Origin: Tillus elongatus
Taxonomy: Eukaryota > Arthropoda > Insecta > Coleoptera > Cleridae
DNA length: 64,000 nt
Direction of reading: 5' to 3'
Assembly: GCA_964006375.1 (NCBI GenBank)
Contig: OZ023269.1
Coordinates: 5,304,501 to 5,368,500 of the forward strand
The notes under the pieces are model-generated. The model made no database searches, had not been told where the DNA came from, and saw only the letters and a program-made list of their open reading frames with translations. Position numbers and translations under genes: made by a program. Positions 34,831 to 51,865 of this stretch are shown in pieces; position 1 is the stretch's first letter, and the number at the start of each line of letters is the position of its first letter.

Positions 34831-35950
34831 ACCCTCAGATCTATGGATATAAGGAAGTAAGTGGAAGGAACATGTTTACTAAATAGCACCACTGGGTGTG
34901 ATTCCTTCACGTCATATTAAGATAAATGTGCAGATTTTTTTTAAGTTGTCTTGTAGACCCTAAAGTTCTGATTGTTAATTTATTTTGACAATAAAAAAAT
35001 ATTTGTTTTAGCAAAATCTACGTTTGAGAATTTAGTTGGAATATCCTTTTACACTTTTTATTGGCATCAAGCAATTTCAGCTGTTTATATAGTAACTTAA
35101 TATTAGCATTAAGACTTTCACAAAGATATACCTTTTTATTTATTGTCGATATTGTAAAATTGTGCAATTCTTAATAGGACTACCAGTCAGATTCGTTAGA
35201 AGTTTTCCTACGTTTTAATTAGGTTTTATCTCTGAGATAAATTAAGAACTTAATGTTATATGTAAGCTTAAGGACAAAATGGTTTCGCCGCCTTAAAATT
35301 CTGTATGGCACATGCTTATCATGTAGTCGATTGAACATCAAATTAAAAATGTGTATTTTGTCATTAATGTCATCAGTGCGTTAAATACCGCATATTTCAG
35401 ATGCAGTATTACACTGACATTAAAATATTACACTTCGTATAGTGTATAAAGTTGTATGTTCTGTGTACCGTATGATGTGGTGTGCATTAAAGAGTCATAT
35501 CATCTTGCATTGCATTCGTTGACATTAAGTTAATCTAAAATTCACTCATATAATAATGAAAATGTTGTTTAACTACTCGACAATTTTTATTATTTCTTTT
35601 TCTTTGAAATAATAATTTTTATAAAAGAAATATAGGTGAGTGTATTTCATTCAAATATATTTGAAACGAATGTTTTACAGTGTATTCGTACCTTTATAAT
35701 TATACATGATTTAAACAATTCTTATCTTAGTTGTGTAATTGGACAAAAAATAGTTTACTGACTCTTTTATCTTTCTTCCTTTTAAAATCGCACAGTTTTC
35801 GGTCGCTTATCGTCCTGCAAGCAAGTCACATCAATGATTTAGCAGTTTTAATTTAATTCGGGTCGGTACAAGTCAACGTTCGTTACAAGACTTTTCGCGA
35901 CTGGTGGATTTTCAAAACGTTTAGGAATTATGGCTAAGTGTTGTTTCATT
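34831..35950. other. no recognised gene
   Basis: Unique-looking AT-rich DNA. A somewhat GC-richer stretch at 35790-35950 leads into the exon-like islands described below and could hold a transcript start; nothing proves it. Confidence 0.35.
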
Positions 35951-36234
35951 TAGCCACAGATGCCTGAAATTTTGGAAGTCCTCAGTAAGTGCGGTTTTTC
36001 TTTTCATTTCTTTAAAGCAAGTGAAGTGTTGTACTTTTAAAATATTATATAATTCTAAATTCGTTAAAAAGAGTGGGTGTTTAGTGGCCTTTGTGGGTCA
36101 TGGTTCTGGTTCTGGTTATGGTATCTAACTGCGCGGCAAGCATTGGAATTGAAGGATAAGTGTGAGTTCATTTATCTGTTTGTGCTCTAATATTAAACAT
36201 TTGTTTTATTTATTAGGTTATATAAATATGTTTT

Positions 36235-36238
<4 letters not shown>

Positions 36239-36314
<76 letters not shown>
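36239..36314. repeat. (TA)n left of a MITE
   Basis: A TA run interrupted by the short element 36316-36775 and resumed at 36776-36836. Confidence 0.9.
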
Positions 36315-36315
<1 letters not shown>

Positions 36316-36317
<2 letters not shown>

Positions 36318-36772
36318 TGTACCAATTAAAACTTCCCACCTGGAAAATATCGGAATTGAAAAAAAAATTAAAAAGCCAAGACACAATAACTTTGTTTTCA
36401 AGGGAGACACATGTTGGCATATGTTCTGGTGTTTTGTAACCTACCCCTAGGCAGGTGCGTAAGGTACACTTAAATTTTGAATCGCACCATATGTTAAGTG
36501 ACACCACAACTTAAAGCTTTCTTAATTCTGCCCACAACATACAACTTTATAAATTTTTGTCTAGATATGGCAATAAAATTATGAATTAAAGAATACGATA
36601 AAATATCAATTTAAGAGTAATTTATCCCCTTGCCTAAAGGATAGATTCTAAGACACCAAAACTACGACACCATATGTCCTCCTTGAAAACAAAGTCGATG
36701 TGTCTCGGCTTTTTTTCCTTTTTTTTTTAATACCGTATTTTTTCAGGTGGGAAGTTTTTTAATGTGCACACC

Positions 36773-36775
<3 letters not shown>
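36316..36775. mobile_element. MITE of ~460 bp inserted in a (TA)n tract
   Basis: The ends are inverted copies of roughly 100 bp. The left starts GGTGTACCAATTAAAACTTC and continues with CCCACCTGGAAAATA. The right, read in inverse, starts CAGGGTGTGCACATTAAAAA and continues with ACTTCCCACCTGAAAAAATA. Both arms also share CTTTGTTTTCAAGG. There is no coding capacity. The CAGGGTG end and the TA flanks point to a Tc1/mariner-type non-autonomous element; the autonomous partner is not in the window. Confidence 0.75.

Positions 36776-36836
<61 letters not shown>
36776..36836. repeat. (TA)n right of the MITE, ending in a T run
   Basis: TA run followed by about 17 T residues. Confidence 0.9.
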
Positions 36837-36852
<16 letters not shown>

Positions 36853-37080
36853 CGAAGATGTTTTTATGAAATTTTGCACATTTGTACCTATATATCTACT
36901 GGTTGGATAAGAACACGCTTTTGAATAAAAAGTTTTTTTGGACACAGCTCAACGCCAAGGCCCTAATTGATTTCTCAAAATAACTTGTTTGTTTTTAAAG
37001 CTACAGCCAACTAAGAACTTTTATAAAAAACAATAGTATTTTCTGCACAGAAAGGTAGTATTCTCGTACATCTAAAAAGG

Positions 37081-37715
<635 letters not shown>

Positions 37716-38805
37716 TTAACCAAAACTTATAATTTTTGAGAAAAAGCGCTTTGAAATAATCATGTCATCCATAATAATAATTATCAAATGATAAAAGATG
37801 TGTGTGTATATATAGGCATTAGTCACAGGCTTGGTACATACTAATCTTTTTGCAGTTATGCAATATTATTAAGCGCTTTTAAGTAATTAATTGTTTTTAT
37901 AAATTTGACTTTGACATTTTTAAGTGTATAAAAATGACGTTATTAAAGTGTTTTGTAGTTTTTGTTATTGTAGCTTTACTTTCTATATTTTATGCTTAAA
38001 AGTATTTTTCTTTATTTCAGAGTAAGTATTGAAGAGATTGTAGCTGCGTCGAGGGATATAGCCAGCCTTAAGGGCGTCAATCAAGGTTGGTGGCTTACTT
38101 TTATTTATTTTTTTGCGGAAAATGCCCACAAACCGAAGAATCTGTTACTAACGTAATCTCTAAAGCGCTGATTTATCGTTTCACATATTTTTCCAAATTC
38201 AGTTCGCGTTGTGCTAATGTGTTTAAAAGTTATCTATAGTGTTTTTGTGCAAAGTTGAACAATAGGTCAGGTAAATATTAAGTATACGTTTGGTGTTATA
38301 ATAAACGTAACATATTGGAATTTAATATTGGGTTTTCTGTTTTAGGTGTTAAAGAGAAGAGTAAATTATGTTTTATCAGATGACAGTGGTATAACAGATA
38401 CCAATCTATTGGTAAAAATATGGTTTTGGTTTTGTTTAATAATGAGCACAGGTAATACATCGCTGAATGTTTGAGGACTCTTCAATATTCATTTTCGGTA
38501 ATATTCATTTTTTATAAAATTTATGTGTTTTCTATTTTTTTATGTGTAACAAACAATTCTTTTTCTTTCAGCATTGGTAAGTCGTTTCCACATTGTGTAT
38601 ATTTGTGTAGATATTTATTTTTTAATGTATCTCTGTGTGACTAATTTTTAATTTCTTTTTTAGAAAGAGGTAATTTTTTTATTTTACTTAATATTTATTC
38701 TTTTTCAGCTTTTAATTTTAATAGTTTATTTTGTTGAGTTTACTAACCAATTTTGCTAATTATTTCCCGGACAGATTTCTGGAAAATAATTATATAAACA
38801 TGCGT

Positions 38806-39437
38806 AAAACCACCCTATGCATAAACCACGAAAGAAATGTTGTGGTTTCAACCCCTAAGAAGGCTATGGGACCCGCAGCAAATAGGGAAGAAGATATACA
38901 TAAATGCAAAATGTGAAAAAATCGCTTGTCGAAGCCCAAGAGAAGAAATAAACCCTTATCAACCACCCTGCCCTTCCCTCGACGCCCTCATTTCCAGTTT
39001 CTCCACGAAAAAAAAGTTAGGAGTGGGAAAATCTCATCACATTACACCCCGCAGAAGTCATGGGAAAGATTTCTAAGAAGAATGAGGGTTAGGCGCGGGG
39101 GTGACTAAGATGCATCGTCGGGGGTGCGGGCGATTAAGAGGGTGCTTCTCCTTTCTCCTTTCCCTGAACTTCTGCACGGGTGCATTGTGATGTAGTTTCC
39201 CTCTACGCCAGCTTTTTCATTGAGAGATCGGAGTGAGACAGCGAGGGCGGTATTTATGGTAGTTTTCTTTCTTTGGGATTCTATAAGCTGCTTGTTTCAC
39301 ATTTTGTATTTACGAACATTACCTTTTAATTTTCTTCCTCGCCCAGTAATCCTATTGGCTTCGAGCCCCTAACATTCTTGTGGGTTGAAACCACAACATT
39401 TGCCTTGTAGTTTATACATACAGGGGAGGTTCTAAGT
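38806..39437. mobile_element. short TIR element of ~630 bp
   Basis: The left arm (from about 38810) and the inverse of the right arm (to about 39437) share TGTTGTGGTTTCAACCC, preceded in both by a TATGNATAAACNAC-type stretch, about 50 bp of inverted repeat in all. The interior is GC-richer (GGGTTAGGCGCGGGGGTGAC near 39086) and shows no long frame. The superfamily is unknown, and no clear target duplication could be fixed. It lies between exon-like islands. Confidence 0.55.
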
Positions 39438-40000
39438 ATGTTTGTGAAAATATTTTCAAAAATCTGGCCGTGAGATAATCTGCATAATTACTACGAATTT
39501 TCTTTACAGGGATAATATAATTTTTGTATTTCCGACATAATTTAACTGTTTTTTCGGGAAGCTAATGCTTTTTCAGGTTTTTCGACCTCGTCAGAGGAGC
39601 CCGGAAGCTATTTAGCCTTCGAAACCTATTTGCTATTTATGCATTATGATAGTATAATTTAATTGTATATATGTATGTGTTTTTGTACCTGTGATTTTAT
39701 ATGATAAATTTTAAACTATATTATGTTTTGTCTTTATTGTTAATGTTTGAATGTTTGCTAACATGTATTTTTTTTTCAGGTGGCGAGGGTGCTCAAATAC
39801 CTCCTCGTGGTCCTCGCTGGAGTGTAACATATACTAAATCTGGAAACGTTAGCTTTTTTGATTGGTTCATATTTTATTAAATCCAAAAAATATACGTGAT
39901 ATTATAATTGTTGCTATTAGATTTCGACGTTCTAAACTAAAGTAACTTTTAATTCGCTCATTTTAATAATAATTCTTTACTTTAAATCTTGTTTACTTTG

Positions 40001-40589
40001 CTACATAAAAATATTCTTTGTAAGTTTATTTAAATTTTTGGTTTGTTTGGATACCCAAACTCAAACAATGTACCTAGGTACTTATAAACTTGAATCAAAT
40101 ATTTATTATATGTTACATACCAAATTTTGAGCATTAGTGTACAGGTTTATGCACGAGATGTATTACCTACTTGTCCGCCCAATTTTTGTTCTATTTAGAA
40201 ATTTTAAAAATATATTAAATTGTGTTTCTGGGTAGTTTTTTTGAATTTCTTAAACATGATAATTGAAGTGTTCTGTGAAATAAGATAGACAGGGTGCACC
40301 TATGTGTAAATGTTTAACCTTTCGTAAGTGTTTTAAAAGCCCCACACTTTTACATTTAATAATTAGAACCAACAACGTAATGAGCTCATTAGATTGCACG
40401 ATCCCTGAGTAACTATAATCGTACATATCTAATAGCTTTCGTACACTTAAAATATAAATATGATCAAAATATATTGACATTTATCTCTCAATCGTCATAA
40501 AATAGATAGGAGTACATGTAACATTATTTTCTTCTTTCAAATGCACTTTTTTGCCATTTTTTGTTGGTGTGAGATGAACCCATAATATT
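40001..40589. other. no recognised gene
   Basis: AT-rich DNA with nothing recognisable on either strand. Confidence 0.4.
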
Positions 40590-40860
40590 GTGGGTCAGTT
40601 TCACTTTGGTGAGTACCTTGCTTTTGTAAATGGCTTGGATAGGTTCGTTATCCACGAAAATCGGACTAGTGTTTCCAAAAAGAATTTTGTGTTAGAAAAC
40701 TTTTGTATCGCTGAAAATAAAAAAGCTATGGTAACCAAATTTGGTACACACGTTTATATTATAAAGAGTACCTATAACATACATCAAAATTTAAATATAA
40801 AGTTGAAAATAAAAAAAGTTATAAGCATTTCATAAAAAAAGTTGGTGCGCTGGAAATCAG
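40590..40860 (+). repeat. decayed internal segment of repeat family T
   Basis: The segment GTAAATGGCTTGGATAGGTTCG and the following AATCGGAC...AAAAAGCTATGGTAACCAAATTTGG order match family T copies, without head, TA tract or end. Confidence 0.5.
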
Positions 40861-41325
40861 AGAATATATAAATCTGTTGAAGATTACGTACAAGTATAGG
40901 GACATGAAGCAATACTTTGAAAATCCTATGGTTTTACTTTTAAAAATGTCAAAGTGGCGATTTTAAACGTCAATATTGGTGATTTTTAAACAAATATTCC
41001 GGAACTGATGCAGTATATGAGTGGAAGATATTGCATTAAATGTCTTTAACAAGGTTCTAGATTTATGTTTCAACTGTTACTCTCCTACATTTGATTTAAT
41101 ATTTGTAAAATACTGCGCTTGAAATAGACATTATGTACTACAAATAACTCAAGACCGTAAAAAATTAGCATACGACCTTATGTGATTATTGTCGCAATAT
41201 ACCCGGCGTTACACTGCAGTTGTCATGTTCTCTATATCCGAGTCGTTGTGAAGACGACTATCTCAGGAAATAATTTTCTAACGCTGGTTCAAATCTTAGT
41301 GGTGATTGTTTTTTTTTTAATGTTT
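40861..41325. other. no recognised gene
   Basis: AT-rich DNA. The piece near 40950 (AATGTCAAAGTGGCGATTTT) resembles the long-form block of family T. Nothing else is recognised. Confidence 0.35.
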
Positions 41326-41458
41326 AGTCTTTTAGTGAATTTTCGTAGAAAAAATTCATTAATGGGGAGACTTTTGAATTTTGAAAATTTTTTTGCAAAT
41401 GAGCGCGAACCCTAGACCCCTAGAACCCATATCCGGGATCAGTTTCAATTTTTATATG

Positions 41459-41534
<76 letters not shown>

Positions 41535-41866
41535 ATCACACCGATAACTCAAAAAATAATGGGCCGATTTTGATAAAATTGGCATGTACCTTCCTTTTGT
41601 AAATTGCTTGAATAAGTTCGTTAGTCAGGAAAATATGACGAGGTTTTCCGTTAAAATTTTGAGTTTTCATTCGAAAAAAATTTTCTCTCAAAAAATAAAA
41701 AAGATATGATAACCAAATTTGGTAGGTAGGTTCACGATATACAAAGTAAACTATACAACAAAATTTAGATTTCTATGTTACAAGAAAAAAAGTTATAATG
41801 AAATACTTTGTGCCCGATCATTTCTATGAAAATTTACTACCATAACGCACTTGCTGCGTCCAGGCT
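41326..41866 (+). mobile_element. repeat family T, copy 6 (complete short form)
   Basis: Head CTTTTAGTGAATTTTCGTAG with complementary arm, CATATCCGGGATCAGTTTC, (TA)n at 41460-41532, CTATCACACCGATAACTC, ATGGGCCGATTTTGAT, the ACGATATACAAAGTAAACTA segment, and the end CATAACGCACTTGCTGCGTCCAG-type motif at about 41844-41866, followed by GCTTTT. With both ends present in 541 bp it is the best reference copy. It encodes no protein. Confidence 0.8.
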
Positions 41867-42080
41867 TTTATAAAATACTTCAGTCTCCGTAAATATATAT
41901 ATAAATCCTTTTGTAAACATTACAAAATAATTTTATAAACATTACTGCAACTCTAAAAAAAACTTCAGCACTAACATTATAAAACAGTTTTATTATAGTT
42001 CTCATACTATGCTATAAAATATACTTGACTGTTTGTTATACTATTCTTATAGACTAATTATACTACATTTTTGTAAAAGC

Positions 42081-42880
<800 letters not shown>

Positions 42881-43020
42881 TGGTTAACATTTTAAAGGGA
42901 ACATGAAACACGAAATAACAACAATAAAATTAAAAGGTTTTTTTAAGTAGTTATAAAAGCTACAGTTTGCAATGTTACCTACAAAGACACCAGCGGAGAC
43001 AGACAGAAAATATAAAAAAT

Positions 43021-44781
<1,761 letters not shown>

Positions 44782-45426
44782 GCTGTTTCAAAAACATGCA
44801 CCATCGCTCGTGGGGCAATTCCTTACTAAAAAATAAGAAAAAAAGTTCCTGTGCACATGGGCCCGGAAACGCATAGTTTCCAATATACAGGGAGTTGAAT
44901 TTTAATTTTTTTTTAATTTTTTATAAATAATTTTAAAACCACTGGATTGATTTTAATGAAACTTGGAACTTGAAAGTGTATTATGAAAGTGCATATTTTC
45001 AAGTGAAAATCTACTTACAACTGCGTCAGTGGTGTGCGTACGGGGTAACTGTAAAAATTCATTTGGGGAAAAAATATGTGCGCCACTGTCTTTTTCCAAT
45101 TTTGATACATCAGTTATGAAGATTATTACATAAGCCACAAAAGCTGCCTCGTGGTATTTTTTCGTTCAGGGTATCCCCTAGGAGATATGATTAATTTTAT
45201 AAAAAGGGGCAAAGTACCGATTCGTTGGAGTAATGAAAACAGTAATCGTAAAGTGCCATGAAACTATAATTTTTGACAGTTCTCTAAATTCTACAATTTT
45301 GAAGTGCTTTGTAGGCGTCAAAAGAGTTTTTGTGCTATTCTTTAAATTTTGATACCGTGCAGTATTTTCGTTTTTAGTTATTTGTTGATACTGAGCTGCT
45401 CATTAATATTATTTCCTCCTCTCAAG

Positions 45427-46503
45427 ATGTTTTTCAATAAGTACACTTCAGCGGATTTGACTGATATGTTGTTAATTTATGGACAAACAAATCAAAATGC
45501 TAGACAAGCTGTGCGAGTTTATCAGGAAACTTATCCGCAAAGAAGAATTCCTGACAAAAATATTTTCCCACGTATTGTAAGACATTTGAGAGAAACTGGT
45601 TCTTTAAAACCTTTAAAAGCTGACTCTGGACGCAGAAGATACCGCCGAACTGTACGAGTTGAAGAGGCAATATTAAATAGAGTTGAACGTGATCCTAGTA
45701 CAAGTACGAGAATGATTGCCACCGAACTGGGTAATATTTCGGCATCATCAGTTCACAGAACTCTGAAGGATCAAAGTTTATATCCCTATCATTTTACACG
45801 TGTCCAGGAACTTCTACCTAGAGACTTTCAACCAAGGGTAATGTTTTGTCAGTGGTTCTTAAACAAACTTAGGCACGACCAACATTTTTCTAAACGTGTA
45901 CTATTTACTGATGAGGCGTCATTTGCGCGAAAAGGTATCGTAAATTTTCACAATTTACAGACATGAGCCGATGAAAACCCAGACTCTCTAAGAGTTACAA
46001 ATTCGCAGTATCAATTTTCCATCAACATTTGGGCTGCTATTATTGAAAATCACATAATTGGTCCTGTTGTTCTACCGAATCGTCTTGACCATGAATCATA
46101 TTTAAACTTTTTACAAAATGATTTGCCGTTGTTACTACCGCTTTTTATGAGAAATGGTACAATGTGGTTCCAGCATGATGGTGCGCCCGCACATTTTGCA
46201 ACAGTTGTAAGAACATATTTAGCCAACACATACGGTCACCGATGGATTGGTCGTGGAGGTCCGGTGTCATGGCCACCTCGATCTCCGGACCTGAATCCTC
46301 TCGATTTTTATTTGTGGGGTCAATTAAAAGAAATAGTGTATAAAACACCAGTAAATAAACGAGAAGAATTGTTGGGAAGAATAGAATATGCATTTGACAG
46401 CATTAGAGATCAAAATATTTGCAGAAGAGTAAGAAGATCTTTGCGCAGAAGGTTAAATAATTGTAAAGACGCTAATGGTGGTCACTTTCAACATTTTCTT
46501 TAG
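45427..46503 (+). pseudogene. DD41D transposase with one nonsense codon
   Basis: A Tc1/mariner-type transposase. It has a helix-turn-helix N-terminus (KYTSADLTDMLLIYGQ, RHLRETGSLKP), a second DNA-binding part with RMIATELGNISASSVHRTL, the first catalytic Asp in VLFTDEASF, the second in WFQHDGAPAHF and the third in SPDLNPLDFYLWG, 41 residues later. The Met at 45427 is chosen because the protein family starts there; 26 codons upstream are open but hydrophobic and unlike the family. An in-frame TGA at 45964-45966 stands where the family has tryptophan before ADENP, a one-base change. Otherwise the frame is open for about 358 codons. Confidence 0.85.
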
Positions 46504-46753
46504 CTTTGTTATTAAAGTCACTTGAGTAATGTACAAAAAAAAACAAGAGTTTGGAAAAATCATGGTGTCTTTACGATTACTTTTTTCATTTTTTATTTTT
46601 ATTTTATATTTATCATTTTTTATCAATGTTTGTACTATTCATTTCAATGTTTATCACCAATAAGTTTTACGTAGGTTAGTTATTTGCACGTTTATTGCTG
46701 TAATGTTTACTGTATGTTTTGTTTTTCATATTCTTATGGTTGCAGTAAACATA

Positions 46754-46756
<3 letters not shown>

Positions 46757-46840
<84 letters not shown>
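46757..46840. repeat. (ATT)n microsatellite
   Basis: Trinucleotide ATT run with one ACT interruption, between the transposase gene and the right inverted repeat. Confidence 0.95.
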
Positions 46841-47290
46841 GCCGACTAATCGGTACTTTGCCCCTTTTTATAAAATTAATCATATCTCCTAGGGCATACC
46901 CTGAACGAAAAAATACCAAGAGGTAGCTTTTGTGGCTTATGTAATAAGCTTCATAACTGATGTATCAAAATTGGAAAAAGACAGTGGCGCACATATTTTT
47001 CCCCAAATGAATTTTTACAGTTGCCCCGTACGCACGCCACTGACGCAGTTGTAAGCAGATTCTCACTTGAAAATATGCACTTTCATAATACACCTTCAAG
47101 TTCCAAGTTTCATTAAAATCAATCCAGTGGTTTTGAAATTATTTATAAAAAATTAAAAAAAAAATTAAAATTCAACTCCCTGTATATTGGAAACGATGCG
47201 TTTCCGGGCCCATGTGCACAGGAACTTTTTTTCTTATTTTTTAGTAAGGAATTGCCCCACGAGCGATGGTGCATGTTTTTTGAAACAGCC

Positions 47291-49032
<1,742 letters not shown>

Positions 49033-49110
49033 ATCAATATTAAAATTGACGTGTTTCAGCGTTTCTATAAATCGGCAAATCGGTCTGTTTCGTTTTTAAT
49101 GCGCCACCCT
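49033..49110 (+). repeat. solo right end of DD41D family A
   Basis: TTAAAATTGACGTGTTTCAG followed by AATCGGTCTGTTTCG and GCGCCACCCT, the right terminal repeat of family A without the rest of an element. Confidence 0.75.
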
Positions 49111-49117
49111 ATATATA

Positions 49118-49247
49118 CAGGGTGGTGCATTGTAAACGAATCAGACCGATTTGCGTCCATAGAATTTTTTTCAATATTAAAATTGACGTGTTTCAGCGTT
49201 TCTGTAAATCGGCAAATCGGTCTGTTTCGTTTTCAATGCGCCACCCT
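49118..49247. mobile_element. 130-bp MITE made of two family A ends
   Basis: Begins CAGGGTGGTGCATTG and ends CAATGCGCCACCCT, with almost nothing between the two terminal repeats. It arose by internal deletion of family A. ATATATA separates it from its neighbours on both sides, consistent with repeated insertion into TA dinucleotides. Confidence 0.85.
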
Positions 49248-49320
49248 ATATATACAGGGTGGTGCATTGAAAACGAAACAGACCGATTTGCGTCCAGAGA
49301 ATTTTTTTTTAAGAAACGCT

Positions 49321-49437
49321 AGGTTCGATGAGCACAAAGCGATTAGCTATGTGACGTCACGCAATACAAAATCCCCAGGAGAAATGAAAAACATGAGAAA
49401 TTACGGACCTCCTCTATAATAATTTGTACTTATAAGT
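49321..49437. other. 117-bp insertion flanked by AACGCT repeats
   Basis: The family A inverted repeat reads AAGAAACGCTGAAACACG in other copies. Here AACGCT (49315-49320) is followed by 117 foreign bases and then AACGCT again (49438-49443). The insert begins AGGTTCGATGAGC and ends ATAAGT, contains the palindrome GTGACGTCAC, and lacks clear inverted ends. It may be a fragment of a mobile element of unknown type. Confidence 0.7.
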
Positions 49438-49763
49438 AACGCTGAAACACGTCAATTTTAATATTGAGGGGCACATGTTTTCATATAAAACTCAATTTTG
49501 TCACATAAAGCCCTTAAGGGTGGTGATAACAACCCTTATATTTTAAATAGGAAACATGGGTCGACTGTTACATCATTTGAAAGCTCTTTCTTCTCTAAAT
49601 TCAGCGCACAATTTTTTTTGGAAATTTATCAGCTCGTTTGAAAATTATTCACAGTTAGATTTGCAAGAAGTTATTTCATTCATTGTGATAAGAAATGCAC
49701 TAATTAGTCAATTTTTCGTAAAAAAAAACTAAAAAACAAAACCAAACGTTCAAAAATGTTTAT

Positions 49764-50765
49764 TCAGTTAAGTAAGTGTTCAAATTGTTGACCACCAGCT
49801 TCCATACAAATGTACAAATGTTGTTCAAAACGAGCTCTAACATTCTGGAGCATTTGTGGAGTTATTAGACGGCAATCTTCAACAATGCGTCGTCGTAATT
49901 CTTCCAGAGACTTCAATTCTGTTGCGTAAATTCTACTCTTTGAATGGCCTCATAGAAAGAAGTCTAAATGAGTTAAATCCGGTGGTCTAGGGGGGCACTA
50001 AATAGCACCTCTACGCGCCCAATCCATTGTTCTGGAACTCCCTATTCAAAAACTCGCTAACACGTTGTGAAAAATGCGGAGGAGCTCCATCTTGTTGAAA
50101 CACTAATTGATTTTCTTGATAGCGATGATCATTTTCAACAATGTCAATTAGTAGAGGGTAAACGATATCTTCTAGTAACTCCAAATACATTTCGCCACTC
50201 AAATTGCCATTAAGAAAAATTGGTCCGATTAAACGGTCTCCAAAAATGCCAGTCCAGGCATTCAATTTTTGTGAAGTTTGAGTATGGACTTCTTCGATTA
50301 TTATCGGCCCAATAACGACAATTATGACGATTGACTGTAGAGTTTAATAAAACGTACACTCGTCTGAAAAACAGATATTGAACAGAAAGTTCCCGTTGTC
50401 AGCTATTCGTGCAGTCATAACTTCACAAAACTCCAGCCGCCGATCAAAATCATCTTCATTCAGTTGTTGTACAAGATAAATTTTATACAGGTGATGATAT
50501 ATGATGCTTCAATATTCGCCGAATAGTTCTTATTTTGATATTTGAAACAGTGGCCAATTTTCTCGTGCTCAAAGTTTGGTCTGCAGCAATTTGTCCTAAA
50601 ACTTCAATCTCAGTAGTCTCATTTCTAACTGGAAATTCACGTTCAGGATCCCGTTGTCTGTTCGGATGTCGTTCATTAAACAAATTTGCGGTACGGTTGG
50701 CACAATCATCGTTTTTGAAAAAAAAGAGTTATTATTTCATCTCTTTCTTCTGCAGAATACACCAT
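49764..50765 (-). pseudogene. DD41D family A transposase, decayed
   Basis: On the minus strand the gene starts at 50765 (MVYSAEER...) and its stop is at 49764-49766 (GQQFEHLL). Readable pieces are FNERHPNRQRDPEREFP and IAADQTLSTRKLATVSNI (N-terminal DNA-binding part), GIFGDRLIGPIFLNGNLSG, and the second catalytic region FQQDGAPPHFSQRV. Frameshifts and stops separate them, and the third catalytic region lies in another frame. It matches the copies at 10156 and 62449. Confidence 0.75.
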
Positions 50766-51216
50766 TGTGAAATTAATTTTCGGTAGTACTATCAAGTATC
50801 AAATCGACCGGTAAACTGAAATAATAAACCGCATTTCTCTCATTCCGATAAGAAATGTTCTGATAGTCAATTTTTTGTTTACAAACCAACCAAACATTGA
50901 CTATCAGCACATTTCTTATGGGAATGAGTGAAATGCGTTTTTGCATCTTCAACTGTGAATAATTTTTAAACGAGTTGATAAAAATTCCAAAAAAATTAGT
51001 GTGCTGAATTCATAAAAGAAAGAGCTTTGAAATGATGTAACACTCGACCCATGTTCCCTATTTAAAATATAAGGGTTGTTATCACCACCCTTAAAGGGTT
51101 GATGTGACAAAGTTGAGTTTTATGTCAAAACATGTCCCCCTCAATATTGAAATTGACGTGTTTCAGCGTTCCATAGAAACAATTATTTCGGTCTCTTTCG
51201 TTTTCAATGCGCCACC

Positions 51217-51396
<180 letters not shown>

Positions 51397-51816
51397 TTAC
51401 AAAGCACTTCAATAGACGTAGGTGCGGTGTTGCCACATCTCCAGAATTTCCCCAACATCTGGGAATTTTTGCACAGTCTGGCAACACCGCCTCCCCACCC
51501 CCCCTGGGGGTGCCTGGGGTGACCCCCCTCAGGCGAAGTCTCAACCCTCTAGGACCAGAAATAACGAAGTTACTAACTTGTACCCCGTCGGAACGGATAA
51601 CTGAGGTCTGCACATTCCGAACACCCTGTATATACACCCTGTATACGCAGAGAACCCTTACACCCTGTATACGCAGAGAGATCTTATAGTTCGAGAAACA
51701 CCTCTTGTGTAACATAGGAGTGGTGACCACATTTGGATCATCCTGTATATACATCCCCCTGTATACACACGGGACCGATCTGTATTCACCGAACTTTCTA
51801 GTGAAAGAAGGTCCTG

Positions 51817-51829
51817 GAACGTTCTGGAA
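51817..51829 (+). promoter_or_regulatory. heat-shock-element-like motif in the LTR
   Basis: GAACGTTCTGGAA is an exact GAAnnTTCnnGAA, the three-unit binding pattern of heat-shock factor. More GAA/TTC units lie around it (GAACTTTC at 51791, GAA at 51832, CTCTAGAA at 51837). It lies 37 bp upstream of the TATA box, a natural activator position. The same motif is at 57797-57809 in the 3' LTR. Function is inferred from the pattern only. Confidence 0.6.
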
Positions 51830-51865
51830 TGGAATGCTCTAGAAAGGAGGGGAAGGTACGGCGAG

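Noticed and set aside
39540..39650. Possible hammerhead around CTGACGA (minus strand, near 39597)
   Set aside because: Stem I does not pair and the GAAA position is ambiguous; only local hairpins are present.
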